NCBI GenBank assembly: GCA_963847715.1 | Contig: CAWKAZ010000012.1 | Coordinates: 1 to 64,000, forward strand | Length of the DNA: 64,000 bases | DNA from: Acidiflorens sp963847715 | Lineage (GTDB): Bacteria; Acidobacteriota; Terriglobia; Terriglobales; Acidobacteriaceae | Direction: 5' to 3' | Shown here: positions 16,479 through 25,112 of the stretch, one piece after another | Numbering within the stretch: position 1 is the stretch's first letter | Layout of the letters: each line of letters opens with the position of its first letter | The notes under the pieces: generated by a model | The model's input: the letters and a program-made list of their open reading frames with translations, nothing else | Databases searched by the model: none | Told to the model about the DNA's origin: nothing | Program-made: the position numbers and the translations under genes

Positions 16479-17696
16479 ATGAAAATCGCGCTGGGCGTGT
16501 CCGGTGGGATTGCGGCGTACAAGGCGGCGGAGATCGTGCGCCTGCTGCAGGACCGTGGCATCCAGGTGCAGGTGGTGATGACGCGCGCGGCGCAGGAATT
16601 CGTTCGTCCTCTTACCTTTGCGGCGCTCTCCGGCGAGAAAGTTATTACCGACCTCTTCGGCTCTGGCTCTGGCGACACGCAGGCCAATGTCGAGTCAGCG
16701 ATCGAGCACATTGCCGTTGCTCAGGCGATCGATGCATTGGTGGTGGCTCCGGCGACCGCCGATGTGTTGGCCAAGTTCGCGCAGGGGATTGCCAACGATT
16801 TTCTTTCCACTCTTTACTTAGCGACGACCGCTCCGGTTGTGGTTGCTCCCGCGATGAACGTCAACATGTGGAACCATGCGGCGACGCAGTCGAATCTAAA
16901 ACTTTTGCGCGAGCGTGGCGTTCGAATTGTCGAGCCGGGAGAGGGTTATCTGGCTTGTGGCATGACGGGCTCCGGCCGGTTGGCGGAGAACGAAGTGATC
17001 GTCGCGGCGGTGATGGAAGCGCTCGGCGCCTCGCAGGATCTGGCAGGCGAAACGGTGCTGGTCACGGCCGGGCCGACGCGGGAGAAGATTGATCCGGTGC
17101 GTTATTTGACGAATCGGTCGAGTGGACGCATGGGGTATGCGATCGCCGAGGCGGCATTGCGGCGAGGCGCGCGCGTGCTGCTGGTAAGCGGGCCGACGGC
17201 GATTACAGCTCCGGGTGCGGCGGAAATCACCCGCGTGGAGACGGCGGAGGAAATGCTGGCTGCGGTTTTGAAGTTGCTGCCGGAGAGCACGGTGGTGATC
17301 AAGACGGCGGCCGTAGCGGACTTCCGGCCGAAGGCAGCGGCCGGGCAGAAAATCAAGCGCAAGGGTGAGATGACAATGGAACTCGCGCCGACAGTGGATA
17401 TTCTTGCCGAAGTCGCGCGTCGGAAGACGTCGCAGCTGATCGTTGGATTTGCGGCCGAGACGGAAAACGTGCTGGAGAATGCACGGAAGAAACTGGCATC
17501 GAAGTCGCTCGACGCGATCGTTGTGAATGATGTTTCGCGTGAGGGCATCGGTTTTGATTCAGATCGCAACGCAGTCACAATTATTTCTCAGAGCGAAGTG
17601 GTCGAGGTTCCTGAAACCTCGAAGTGGGAAGTTGCGCACCGCGTGCTGGACCAGGTTGTGAAGTTGTGCAAACGTCGTACTGCGACCGTCCGTTAG
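16479..17696 (+). CDS. coaBC: Bifunctional phosphopantothenoylcysteine decarboxylase/synthetase CoaBC
   Basis: 405 residues. The CoaC half (1-185) has GGIAAYKA, PAMNVNMW and the catalytic Cys of LACGMTGSGRL. The CoaB half has VTAGPTREKIDPVRYLTNRSSG and the KKKDPD-like KIKRKG stretch. It joins cysteine to phosphopantothenate and decarboxylates the product for CoA. An upstream in-frame ATG at 16461 sits in a near-duplicate of the start region (GAGAGTCGCGCT and GAAAATCGCGCT). Confidence 0.95.
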   Translation: MKIALGVSGGIAAYKAAEIVRLLQDRGIQVQVVMTRAAQEFVRPLTFAALSGEKVITDLFGSGSGDTQANVESAIEHIAVAQAIDALVVAPATADVLAKFAQGIANDFLSTLYLATTAPVVVAPAMNVNMWNHAATQSNLKLLRERGVRIVEPGEGYLACGMTGSGRLAENEVIVAAVMEALGASQDLAGETVLVTAGPTREKIDPVRYLTNRSSGRMGYAIAEAALRRGARVLLVSGPTAITAPGAAEITRVETAEEMLAAVLKLLPESTVVIKTAAVADFRPKAAAGQKIKRKGEMTMELAPTVDILAEVARRKTSQLIVGFAAETENVLENARKKLASKSLDAIVVNDVSREGIGFDSDRNAVTIISQSEVVEVPETSKWEVAHRVLDQVVKLCKRRTATVR

Positions 17697-17706
17697 GAGA
17701 ATCCCC

Positions 17707-18373
17707 ATGAAAAATTGCTTGTGGTTGGCCGTGGTATTCGTGTTGTCCACGTTCGTTATGGCGCAGCAAACTCCGGTTGCGGTCCAAGAAGAACCGCACC
17801 ATCATGTTGTGTTGACAAATGAATCCGTCATGGTCGTGGAAGTGAAACTTCTTCCTGGCGAAAGCACGCTATTCCACACGCACTCCTATGATCGGGTAGC
17901 GATTGATTTGACCAGCACGACGATCACCAGGCAAAAGTCCGGCGAGCCGGTGAGTGCGCCCGAGTTGACGAAACCGGGAGACGTTGCTGCGTCGGAGTCA
18001 AATGGGCCTTACACGCACCGCGTGCACAACATTGGAGCAGTCAATTTTGAAGCGCTGGACGTGGAACTGCTTCATCGACCGACAAAGTGCATCTGGTTCG
18101 ATTGCAGGGAAGGTGGAGGCGGAAAATTCAAGCGCGCGAGTCTACAAGTGGACGTTGTCGCCGGGAACCGCATCTGCGATGCATACTCACGAACGCCCTT
18201 ACCTGATTATTTCGGCAACGCCTCTGGTGTTGAAGATGACGGATCCGGATGGAAAGTCACTCACCCATGAAGTCAAGGCGGGCGATGTTCATTGGGTCGA
18301 TGCCAAGGTCACGCACTCGCTGGCCAATGAGGGAACGACTGCTGGGACGATTGTTGAGGTCGAGTTGAAATAG
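17707..18373 (+). pseudogene. Secreted double-cupin protein, frameshifted
   Basis: The ATG at 17707 opens a signal peptide (cleavage after VMA, residue 19) and a cupin-like first half (LLPGESTLFHTHSYDRVAID, metal-type His-x-His). Near 18090, in an AAA run, the frame changes by one base. The second half in the new frame runs to 18373 with another cupin module (AMHTHERPYLIISATP and GDVHWVDAKVTHSLANEG). Without the shift the protein would be about 220 residues. Real decay or a base-call error in the short A run are both possible. It starts ten bases after coaBC. Confidence 0.72.
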
Positions 18374-18399
18374 CAGACCTCGAGCCCGGGCCGAGTTTC

Positions 18400-18417
18400 G
18401 CGGGCGAGGGCGCCCGC
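18400..18417. repeat. GC palindrome GCGGGCGAGGGCGCCCGC, copy 1
   Basis: An 18-base near-palindrome whose second copy sits inside recG at 36309-36326. Lies between the cupin and the uracil-DNA glycosylase. Confidence 0.65.
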
Positions 18418-18451
18418 GCCACATCTCACTATTTTGTTATTCTTATCCGCA

Positions 18452-19318
18452 ATGCCTCCTGTGCTTGATGCTGAACTTCGCGCTGCGCTCGCGGCGCGCA
18501 TTCGTTACTACAACGAGATGGGAATTTACGATTTTTACCGGCGGCCGTTGTCTGCGACGATCGCCGTGGAAACTGCAGATTTTTCAGTTGCGACAAATCC
18601 TCAAGCGGGAGAAGAGATGAGTCCACGGAAGTCCACGGCGGTTGCGGTGCCGGTCGACGAGAATGCTTTTGAGGTCATCGCGCTCAAGCCCGAGCAGAGT
18701 GTCAGCGATCCGGTGAAGGCGCTGAAGATCATTCGCGAAGACCTGGGCGATTGCAAACGTTGCGCGCTGCATAAGCAGGGACGAAAACAAATTGTGTTTG
18801 GCGTTGGCAATCCGAAAGCTGAGTTAATGTTCGTCGGCGAGGGGCCTGGGGCCGATGAAGACGAAAAAGGCGAACCGTTCGTCGGGCGCGCCGGGCAACT
18901 GCTCAACAACATGATCAAGGCGATGGGCATTGAGCGCGAGCAGGTGTACATCGCAAATATTGTGAAGTGCCGTCCGCCGGGAAATCGGCAGCCGGAGCGT
19001 GAGGAGTGCGAGACATGCTCTCCGTTTCTGATGCGGCAGATTGCGGTAGTCAAACCGAAAGTGATCGTCGCGCTTGGCGCTACTGCTGCGAAGACGCTGC
19101 TGGCGATGAATGCTTCGATGATTCAGTTGCGTGGGCGCTTTTATGATTTCAAGCCTGCGGGTGTTCGCAGTAATGACCCCGATTGGGATGGATGCAAGCT
19201 GGCGGTGACGTACCATCCGGCATTTCTGTTGCGCGATCCGCGGCAGAAGGGCGAAGCGTGGAAGGATCTGCAGATGGTGATGAAGGAGTTGGGGCTGAAG
19301 GCACCAGTCGGTCGTTAG
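18452..19318 (+). CDS. Uracil-DNA glycosylase, family 4 (Fe-S)
   Basis: 288 residues from ATG 18452 (18434 is also possible). A 90-residue variable lead precedes the catalytic domain: the first two cluster cysteines are in DCKRCALH, motif GEGPGADEDEKGEPFVGRAG follows, the other two cysteines are in KCRPPG and ECETC, and the C-terminal motif is HPAFLLRD. It removes uracil from DNA; the iron-sulfur cluster is structural. The last codons overlap the heptamer array at 19311. Confidence 0.93.
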   Translation: MPPVLDAELRAALAARIRYYNEMGIYDFYRRPLSATIAVETADFSVATNPQAGEEMSPRKSTAVAVPVDENAFEVIALKPEQSVSDPVKALKIIREDLGDCKRCALHKQGRKQIVFGVGNPKAELMFVGEGPGADEDEKGEPFVGRAGQLLNNMIKAMGIEREQVYIANIVKCRPPGNRQPEREECETCSPFLMRQIAVVKPKVIVALGATAAKTLLAMNASMIQLRGRFYDFKPAGVRSNDPDWDGCKLAVTYHPAFLLRDPRQKGEAWKDLQMVMKELGLKAPVGR

Positions 19319-19373
19319 TCGTTCGTCGCTGGTCGTTGGAGGTCCGCTGTTCGTCGTTCGCTATTCGCTGTTC
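19311..19373. repeat. Nine contiguous 7-nt units
   Basis: Exactly nine heptamers, variants of GTCGTTC and GCTGTTC, fill the 63 bases. The array begins inside the last codons of the glycosylase and stops eight bases before the next ATG. One-armed, unlike most of the other arrays. Confidence 0.8.
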
Positions 19374-19381
19374 ACCCACCC

Positions 19382-19741
19382 ATGAATCGTCAGGAAATCA
19401 GCCCGATCAGCAAATCAGCCGCCGAGCACTACATCTGGGGCAGCGGCTGCGAGGGCTGGCACCTGGTGAAGAATCCGCAGCTCAGCGTAATTCAAGAACG
19501 CATGCCGGCGGGAACCTCGGAAGTTCGCCACCTTCACCATCAAGCGCAACAGTTCTTTTACGTGCTGGCAGGCAAGGCCGTTATGGAAGTTGATGGGCGT
19601 CCGATGGTTTTGACGGCTGGAGAGGGGATTTGGATTCCTTCGGGGTCGTCGCACCAGTTGAAGAATGAGTCGGGTGACGAGGTACAGTTTTTGGTTATTT
19701 CGCATCCGCCTTCGCATGGGGATCGGGAACCCGCACCGTGA
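19382..19741 (+). CDS. Small cupin-domain protein
   Basis: 119 residues, a single beta-barrel cupin: motif 1 with metal ligands His-Leu-His-His then Gln-Phe-Phe-Tyr-Val-Leu-x-Gly, and motif 2 GEGIWIPSGSSHQLKNES. Likely a metal-binding sugar- or small-molecule-binding protein; no substrate can be named. The start follows the heptamer array directly. Confidence 0.85.
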   Translation: MNRQEISPISKSAAEHYIWGSGCEGWHLVKNPQLSVIQERMPAGTSEVRHLHHQAQQFFYVLAGKAVMEVDGRPMVLTAGEGIWIPSGSSHQLKNESGDEVQFLVISHPPSHGDREPAP

Positions 19742-19754
19742 CCGACAAACGCGA

Positions 19755-20093
19755 TCAGCCTTGGGGCCACTTTAAGCCGGTTTTCTCGAACTCCGACTGG
19801 TCGGTGCCGGCGGCCAGATTGCCGACACTCAACATAAGAAAGAATTCCGCTCCGAGCAGGGTATTCTTGCTGTCCTCCGGCGTCGCACGAATCTTGTGAT
19901 GCCATTCCTCGTGTATTTGGACTGGGGGATCGGGCCTGTTCCGGAGCATGACCAGACGATCTCCGTCCCAGTGGGCTGTACCCGTAAATGCAACCGACTC
20001 GTCTCGTTCGTCAGTGACTACGAGAGCGATTCGTTTCCCCTCCAGTTCAGCTGGATCCATGCCGTTCATTGTATAGCGAGTGTTAGCATTCAT
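19755..20093 (-). CDS. Conserved hypothetical protein, about 100 residues
   Basis: Up to 112 residues; starts at 20069 or 20060 are also possible. A short beta-rich N-terminus (KRIALVVTDERDESVAFTGTAHWDGDRLVMLR) resembles a small barrel, followed by an EEWHHKI helix and a hydrophobic FFLMLSVG segment. No family recognised. It converges on the cupin gene and diverges from priA. Confidence 0.55.
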   Translation of the reverse strand: MNANTRYTMNGMDPAELEGKRIALVVTDERDESVAFTGTAHWDGDRLVMLRNRPDPPVQIHEEWHHKIRATPEDSKNTLLGAEFFLMLSVGNLAAGTDQSEFEKTGLKWPQG

Positions 20094-20097
20094 TTTG

Positions 20098-20118
20098 CTG
20101 GCGAGACGCCGGCGCTAC
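20098..20118. repeat. Palindrome of the GGCG-GA-GCCGG-GCTAC type, copy 1
   Basis: TGGCGAGACGCCGGCGCTAC just before the priA start; the partner at 24586-24606 reads CCGGCGGGATGCCGGTGCTAC. Both have a short stem and the shared GCTAC tail. Confidence 0.55.
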
Positions 20119-20123
20119 CTTAC

Positions 20124-22631
20124 ATGCCGCTCTTCTGTGACGTCGCCCTGGCTGTGCCGCTCGACATGGCGTTCACCTACGCCATCCCTCCGGGCATGGA
20201 GCCGGTGGTTGGCGGGCGGGTGCTGGTGCCTTTCCGGCAGCAGCGGATGTCGGGCATTGTTGTGGAGCTGCATGATCGTCCGCCGTCGTCTGCGCAGGTA
20301 AAGATCAAAAAGGTGATTGAGGCGCTCGACCTCTCGCCGGTTCTTGATGAACATCTGCTGAAACTTGGGAAGTGGATTGCCGACTACTACCTCGCGCCCA
20401 TCGGCGAGGTATTTCGGACTATGCTGCCGCTCTCGGCTGAATTTAAACGCTCGGTTGCGTATCGCATCACCGATGCGGGACGGATGGCGCTGCATCTGGC
20501 GGGGATGGAGGGGTCTCCGGGGCGGTCGAAGCGGACTCCGGAACAGCAGTTGGTTGAGTTTCGTGTGCTGGATTTTCTCGCGGAGCGGGAGGACGTGCGC
20601 GAGGAGAGTTTGCGCGGAGCGACGCGGGTGGGGAAGGCGCTGCTGGCGGGGATGGTGCGGAAGAAATGGATTGCGCGGGAGGATGTGTCGGCGGCGCGGG
20701 ATGCGGCGCGGTTGGTGAAGGTCGCGGTGCTCCGGGCCGCGGAGGCTGTGCCTCCGCAGACGGGGCAAGCCCCGTCTCTACAGAACGGGTCAAAAGCCCG
20801 TCAGCACACGACACTCAATGAAAACCAGCGTACTTTGATTGAGACTCTGGCTGCATCCGGCGGGCGGGCGCCGGTCGAAATCCTGCGCGGGCTGGACGTT
20901 CCGCGCACTACGCTCGGCACACTGGTTAGGCGCGGACTGATTGAGTTGGTCGATGAGCCGCAGGACTTCACTGCTTCGAAGCTTAAGCCTCGACAGTCTC
21001 CATTTGAATTTGAATTCAGCGCGGCGCAGAAGGCTGCGCTGGCGACGATTGGCGATGCGGTGGCCTTGCGAAAATTTGGCGGGCTATTGCTGCACGGCAT
21101 CACGGGGTCGGGCAAGACGGCGGTTTATCTGGCGTGTATGCGGCAGGTGCTGGATGCCGGGCGGTCGTCGATTCTGCTCGTGCCCGAGATTGGATTGACT
21201 CCGGCGGTGGCGGCGGATCTGCATCAGGTGTTTGGGGATGAAGTGGCGATCCTGCATTCGGGCCTCTCGAATGCGGAGCGGGCGGAGCAGTGGCATCGCA
21301 TACGGCGCGGTGAGGCTCGGGTGGTGGCGGGAACGCGATCGGCAGTGTTTGCTCCGGTAAGCGACCTGGCCCTGATCATTGTCGATGAGGAGCAGGACTC
21401 GTCTTACAAGCAGGAGGAGACGCCGCGTTATCACGCGCGGGATGTGGCGGTGATGCGCGCGAAGATGGCGGGAGCGGCGGTCGTGCTCGGGTCGGCTACG
21501 CCTTCGCTTGAGTCTTACTACAACGCTAAGAAAAATAAGTATGCGCTGGTGGAGTTGCCGGATCGGGTGGAGAACCGTCCGCTGCCGGAGGTTGAGATCG
21601 TCGACATGCGGCAGGAGTTTCAGGAGACGGGGCAGGAGCAGGTCGTTTCGCGCAAGTTAGCAGAGGAGATTCGCGAGCGGCTGGAGAAAAAAGAGCAGGT
21701 GATGGTGCTGCTCAACCGGCGCGGATATTCTCCCGTGGTGCTGTGCCGCGCTTGCGGCAAGACGTTGCAGTGCCAGAATTGCGCTGTGTCGATGACGCAT
21801 CACAAACGCGAGCACAAGATGGAATGCCATTACTGCGGATTCGTGGCGAAGATTCCGGAGAAGTGCGCGCATTGCGGCAGTGAGTATGTGTATTTTGTCG
21901 GGACGGGATCGGAGAAGCTGGAAGAGTTGCTGCATGGCATGTTTCCGCAGGCGCGGATCGGGCGACTGGATCGCGACACGGTGCGGGGGCGCGACGATTT
22001 CGAACATGCGCTGAACGCGCTGAATGAAGGCGCGCTCGACATGCTGGTGGGGACGCAGATGATCGCGAAGGGGCACGACATCCACGGCGTAACGCTGGTC
22101 GGCGTGATTGGCGCGGACATGGCGCTGGGGTTGCCCGATTTTCGCGCGGCGGAGAGAACGTTTCAGCTTCTGACGCAGGTGGCGGGACGGGCGGGGCGGG
22201 GGCAGTCTCCGGGGAAAGTTGTGCTGCAGACTTATTTTCAGGATCACTATGCGGTGCAGTTCGCGGCGCGACATGACTTTGCCGGGTTCTATGACAAAGA
22301 GCTGCAATTTCGGGCCTGGATGCACTATCCGCCGTACAGCGCGCTGGCGAATGTGCTGATTCGCAGCGATAAGCTGGATGAGGCTTTGACTTGGTCCGGC
22401 GAACTGGGCCGCTGGTTTGAAAAGACGCGGCATGAAGGGATTCGGGTGCTGGGGCCGGCGGCGGCTCCGATTACGCGCTTGAAGCGGGATTACCGGTATC
22501 ACTTTATTTTGAAGTCTCCGAGCCGGGAGAAGATGAACACGCTGTTGCGAGCAATGCTGGCGGAAGCGGCGGCGAGGAAGATTCCGCGGACGCAGGTCGT
22601 GGTGGATGTAGATCCTGTGTGGTTGATGTGA
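20124..22631 (+). CDS. priA: Primosomal replication restart helicase PriA
   Basis: 835 residues from the ATG at 20124, where the conserved N-terminal DNA-binding domain begins (VALAVPLDMAFTYAIP). Helicase Walker A GITGSGKTAVY is near 325, DEEQD near 420, and the zinc region has CRACGKTLQCQNC and CHYC/CAHC pairs from about 540. It restarts stalled replication forks. Oddity: residues about 203-228 are encoded by three consecutive palindromes (20739-20802), an in-frame insert in the linker before the helicase core. Confidence 0.95.
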   Translation: MPLFCDVALAVPLDMAFTYAIPPGMEPVVGGRVLVPFRQQRMSGIVVELHDRPPSSAQVKIKKVIEALDLSPVLDEHLLKLGKWIADYYLAPIGEVFRTMLPLSAEFKRSVAYRITDAGRMALHLAGMEGSPGRSKRTPEQQLVEFRVLDFLAEREDVREESLRGATRVGKALLAGMVRKKWIAREDVSAARDAARLVKVAVLRAAEAVPPQTGQAPSLQNGSKARQHTTLNENQRTLIETLAASGGRAPVEILRGLDVPRTTLGTLVRRGLIELVDEPQDFTASKLKPRQSPFEFEFSAAQKAALATIGDAVALRKFGGLLLHGITGSGKTAVYLACMRQVLDAGRSSILLVPEIGLTPAVAADLHQVFGDEVAILHSGLSNAERAEQWHRIRRGEARVVAGTRSAVFAPVSDLALIIVDEEQDSSYKQEETPRYHARDVAVMRAKMAGAAVVLGSATPSLESYYNAKKNKYALVELPDRVENRPLPEVEIVDMRQEFQETGQEQVVSRKLAEEIRERLEKKEQVMVLLNRRGYSPVVLCRACGKTLQCQNCAVSMTHHKREHKMECHYCGFVAKIPEKCAHCGSEYVYFVGTGSEKLEELLHGMFPQARIGRLDRDTVRGRDDFEHALNALNEGALDMLVGTQMIAKGHDIHGVTLVGVIGADMALGLPDFRAAERTFQLLTQVAGRAGRGQSPGKVVLQTYFQDHYAVQFAARHDFAGFYDKELQFRAWMHYPPYSALANVLIRSDKLDEALTWSGELGRWFEKTRHEGIRVLGPAAAPITRLKRDYRYHFILKSPSREKMNTLLRAMLAEAAARKIPRTQVVVDVDPVWLM
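20739..20802 (+). repeat. Palindromic insert inside priA
   Basis: Three palindromes in series: GCGGAGGC-tgt-GCCTCCGC (20739-20757), AGACGGGGCAAGCCCCGTCT (20758-20777) and ACGGG...CCCGT (to 20802). The middle one with its CTAC tail belongs to the family found between genes at 29694, 37912, 45257 and 45314. The coding frame is kept. Confidence 0.8.
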
Positions 22632-22695
22632 GGAACGGTGTTGGCTTTTCGCCGGTCGCCTCAAGCCTTTTATATGTCAGGCTCGAAGTACTCAA

Positions 22696-23391
22696 CTAAC
22701 CCCTGTCGTTGTGATCGCGATCAGGTTGCAGCACGCGATCGTTGGTCACCGCGATACGCAGGAATTGCGCGCAGATCCCTTCAACGTCGGTAAACAGCGC
22801 ATCGCCTGCAAATTCGAGGTTGGCAATCGAACGATCCGCTGCATCGCGGTGACCGAAGCCGCAAGCATCTTGAATGACCACCGGAATGTAGCCAAGGTCG
22901 GCGCCATGCCTTACGGTCGGTTCAATGCCGATTTCCATGGCGACGCCGACGATGGCAAATGCGCGGATACCGCAATCACGTAGCGCAATGCTCAACGGCG
23001 TCCCTTCGAAGGCCGACATGGTGATTTTGTCGATGATCGCTTCGCTGGGGAGCGGGTTCATTTCGGGGATCAGCGGGAACCCCGGCGAGTCGCGGAGGAA
23101 CCAGGGCTTCACCTCGTCAACCGACTTCACTCTCTGCCACGCCATTCCCATGCGCAACTGAGAGACTCCCATCAGTTCTTTGGGAAGTGACATGTGACGG
23201 GTGAAAAGAATCCGAATGCCGGCTTTACGCGCCGCTGCGACAACCCGGACGACTTTCTGAGTGATCTCCTGGCCGTTCGCGAGTTGCTTCAAAATTCCGA
23301 CTTGCATGTCATATACGACGAGCGCCAACCCCGCCGGATGGCAAACTTCCTCGAGCGTCTGCGGAATGTCCAGGCCGAATGCCCGCTGCAT
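22696..23391 (-). CDS. Isochorismatase-like hydrolase with Gly at the Cys position
   Basis: 231 residues from ATG 23391. N-terminal LVVYDMQVG holds the catalytic Asp, KITMSAFEGT the Lys region, and the motif VGVAMEIGIEPTVRHGADLGY follows. In cysteine hydrolases the sixth residue after this Gly-Val is the nucleophilic Cys; here it is Gly, as in true isochorismatases EntB and PhzD. So an ether- or vinyl-ether-type hydrolase is more likely than an amidase. The neighbours give no pathway. Confidence 0.85.
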   Translation of the reverse strand: MQRAFGLDIPQTLEEVCHPAGLALVVYDMQVGILKQLANGQEITQKVVRVVAAARKAGIRILFTRHMSLPKELMGVSQLRMGMAWQRVKSVDEVKPWFLRDSPGFPLIPEMNPLPSEAIIDKITMSAFEGTPLSIALRDCGIRAFAIVGVAMEIGIEPTVRHGADLGYIPVVIQDACGFGHRDAADRSIANLEFAGDALFTDVEGICAQFLRIAVTNDRVLQPDRDHNDRG

Positions 23392-23444
23392 GATCGGTAC
23401 CCTCAAAAAGAAAATTGATTTCTATTTTACTGAAACGCAGGCCA

Positions 23445-24506
23445 TCAGTTGCGATGCAGCTTGTGGTGAACGTAGTCGCGGAGTTCATGTACGGCTTCGC
23501 GGCTGTCGTCCCACATCTTCGGCCATCTTTCGCGGCCGGAAGCGCCGGTGATTGGGGCTGGCGTGAACGCCAACACCAAAATTGCGATCGCAGAACCGGC
23601 TACCCACTTTCTCGCTGGGGTGATGCCGGGACGACTCGGAATCCTGGGATGACGTCTCGTGAGCCACAGCACGACTGCCCAAAGCAGCCAGCCGATCCAG
23701 TAATTGCGGGCCAGCGGCAGCAGCGCGAAGACAACCGCCATCGAGATCCATCGATGCAGTTTCGGAAAAGCTGAATACAAGATGTGGCCGCCATCGAGTT
23801 GGCCGCCGGGCAGCAGGTTCAGGGAAGTTGCGAACATTCCTACCCATCCGGCAACCGCGATGGGATGGAGGGACAACGATTCTAGCGATGTTTTGAGGTG
23901 CAGTAGTTGGGCAGCAAAGTGAAAGGCTAGCGGGAACCCTGGCTGATTTTCGAGCGGAGAGGTGCCAGACACGGCTAGTTGGTGCGACAACGAAAGTCCA
24001 GTCAACACTGCGATACATGCTGGAATAAATCCGGCGATTGGGCCAGCAATCCCGATATCGAACAAGGCTTTGCGACTGGGGATCGGACCCTTGATGCGGA
24101 TGAAAGCTCCGAGAGTCCCGATCAGGCTGGGAAATGGGATGAAGAACGGCGGCGTCGCATAGACGCGGTAATAGCGGGCGTAGAGGTAGTGACCCATTTC
24201 GTGCGCGAAGAGAATGAACATCAGAGCGAGGGAAAAAGGGAGGCCATGCATGAGCTTCGCGGGGGCTTGCCACATCCACTCGACTGGAAATAGAGGAATG
24301 CTCTCGTCATCAAAGGAGAAGACTGGCTGGTGTGCGGCAAAGTTTGCGTAGATGCGCGCCCCGACCACGGTCGTGCTCAAGAAAGTCAGGAGCAGAAATA
24401 GCACGTACAGCCACCAGCGCTGGCGAGGCGGGGGGATGACCCAGACGCCGGGTTGGGGCGGCTGTTCCCACTCGAGGGTGGGGACGGGAGATGAGGGTTC
24501 AGACAT
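23445..24506 (-). CDS. Site-2 protease-like M50 metallopeptidase
   Basis: 353 residues, at least six membrane spans. Zinc motif HEMGH at 102-106 and the second metal motif NLLPGGQLDGGH at 230-241 are intact. The N-terminal 30 residues are Pro-rich and cytosolic. Such membrane proteases cut membrane-bound regulators within the bilayer. This one lacks the PDZ domain of RseP and has the compact layout of the FtsH-independent group. Confidence 0.9.
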   Translation of the reverse strand: MSEPSSPVPTLEWEQPPQPGVWVIPPPRQRWWLYVLFLLLTFLSTTVVGARIYANFAAHQPVFSFDDESIPLFPVEWMWQAPAKLMHGLPFSLALMFILFAHEMGHYLYARYYRVYATPPFFIPFPSLIGTLGAFIRIKGPIPSRKALFDIGIAGPIAGFIPACIAVLTGLSLSHQLAVSGTSPLENQPGFPLAFHFAAQLLHLKTSLESLSLHPIAVAGWVGMFATSLNLLPGGQLDGGHILYSAFPKLHRWISMAVVFALLPLARNYWIGWLLWAVVLWLTRRHPRIPSRPGITPARKWVAGSAIAILVLAFTPAPITGASGRERWPKMWDDSREAVHELRDYVHHKLHRN

Positions 24507-24585
24507 ACGGTGTCGGGCCTGATTTCAATGTAACTCACTGCGGCCCGTGTGCGGAGCAGTCCGCGTCGGCAGTCAGGGAAACGAA

Positions 24586-24606
24586 CCGGCGGGATGCCGG
24601 TGCTAC
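24586..24606. repeat. Palindrome of the GGCG-GA-GCCGG-GCTAC type, copy 2
   Basis: CCGGCGGGATGCCGG plus GCTAC tail; the partner lies at 20098. It sits directly behind the HU stop codon and may act in the 3' end of that transcript. Confidence 0.55.
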
Positions 24607-24612
24607 TCTTCT

Positions 24613-24882
24613 CTAGTCGATCGACTGCAGTTCTTTGCCGGGCTTGAAGCGGACGGCTTTGCCGGGTGGAATGGAGACTTCGGCGCCGGTACGCGGGTTG
24701 CGTCCGATGCCGGTCTTGCGCGGGCGCACGTTGAACACGCCGAATCCGCGCAGTTCAATGCGATCGCCGGTGGAGAGCGCTTTCTTCATGCTCTCAAAGA
24801 CGGTTTCGACCGCGAGCTCCGCTTTTGTCTTGGTGATCCCGGTCCGGTTGACCACTTCGTTGATGATGTCGAGCTTAATCAC
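24613..24882 (-). CDS. HU/IHF-family nucleoid protein
   Basis: 89 residues, typical length. The signature GFGVFNVRPRKTGIGRNPRTG spans the DNA-bending arm, with the Pro at the tip in GAEVSIPP. HU and IHF bend DNA and shape the nucleoid; at this length HU and IHF-alpha cannot be told apart by eye. A near-consensus promoter lies at 24928-24956. Confidence 0.93.
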   Translation of the reverse strand: MIKLDIINEVVNRTGITKTKAELAVETVFESMKKALSTGDRIELRGFGVFNVRPRKTGIGRNPRTGAEVSIPPGKAVRFKPGKELQSID

Positions 24883-24927
24883 AGGTTGTCCCCCGTTTGC
24901 CGAGGATTAGTATGCCTCAAGTTATTG

Positions 24928-24956
24928 ATGCTAAGGGAGATAGGTTGGATTGTCAA
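24928..24956 (-). promoter_or_regulatory. Sigma-70 promoter of the HU gene
   Basis: On the - strand TTGACA (24956-24951) and TAGCAT (24933-24928) are 17 bases apart, about 46 bases before the HU start. Confidence 0.65.
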
Positions 24957-24999
24957 CCGGGGGACCAATCTCGTAATATGGCTAGCACCAGCCTGCAGC

Positions 25000-25102
25000 A
25001 ATTTGAAATTGGTAATTTGTAATTTGCGATTGAAAAGCCCGCCCTTCCGGCTTTCGATCTCGGCGAAAAATTACCAGTAACAAATCATCAATCACAAATA
25101 AA
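25000..25102. repeat. Two-armed array of AT-rich 7-nt units
   Basis: Left arm 25000-25034 is five heptamers of AATTTGT type; right arm 25068-25102 is five heptamers of AAATCAT type, roughly its inverse. Fills the space before dcd, whose ribosome-binding site follows. Confidence 0.75.
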
Positions 25103-25112
25103 AAGGGGCTTC

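Noticed and set aside
21657..22664. 335-residue - strand frame opposite priA
   Set aside because: Arg/His/Gln-rich shadow of the priA helicase domain.
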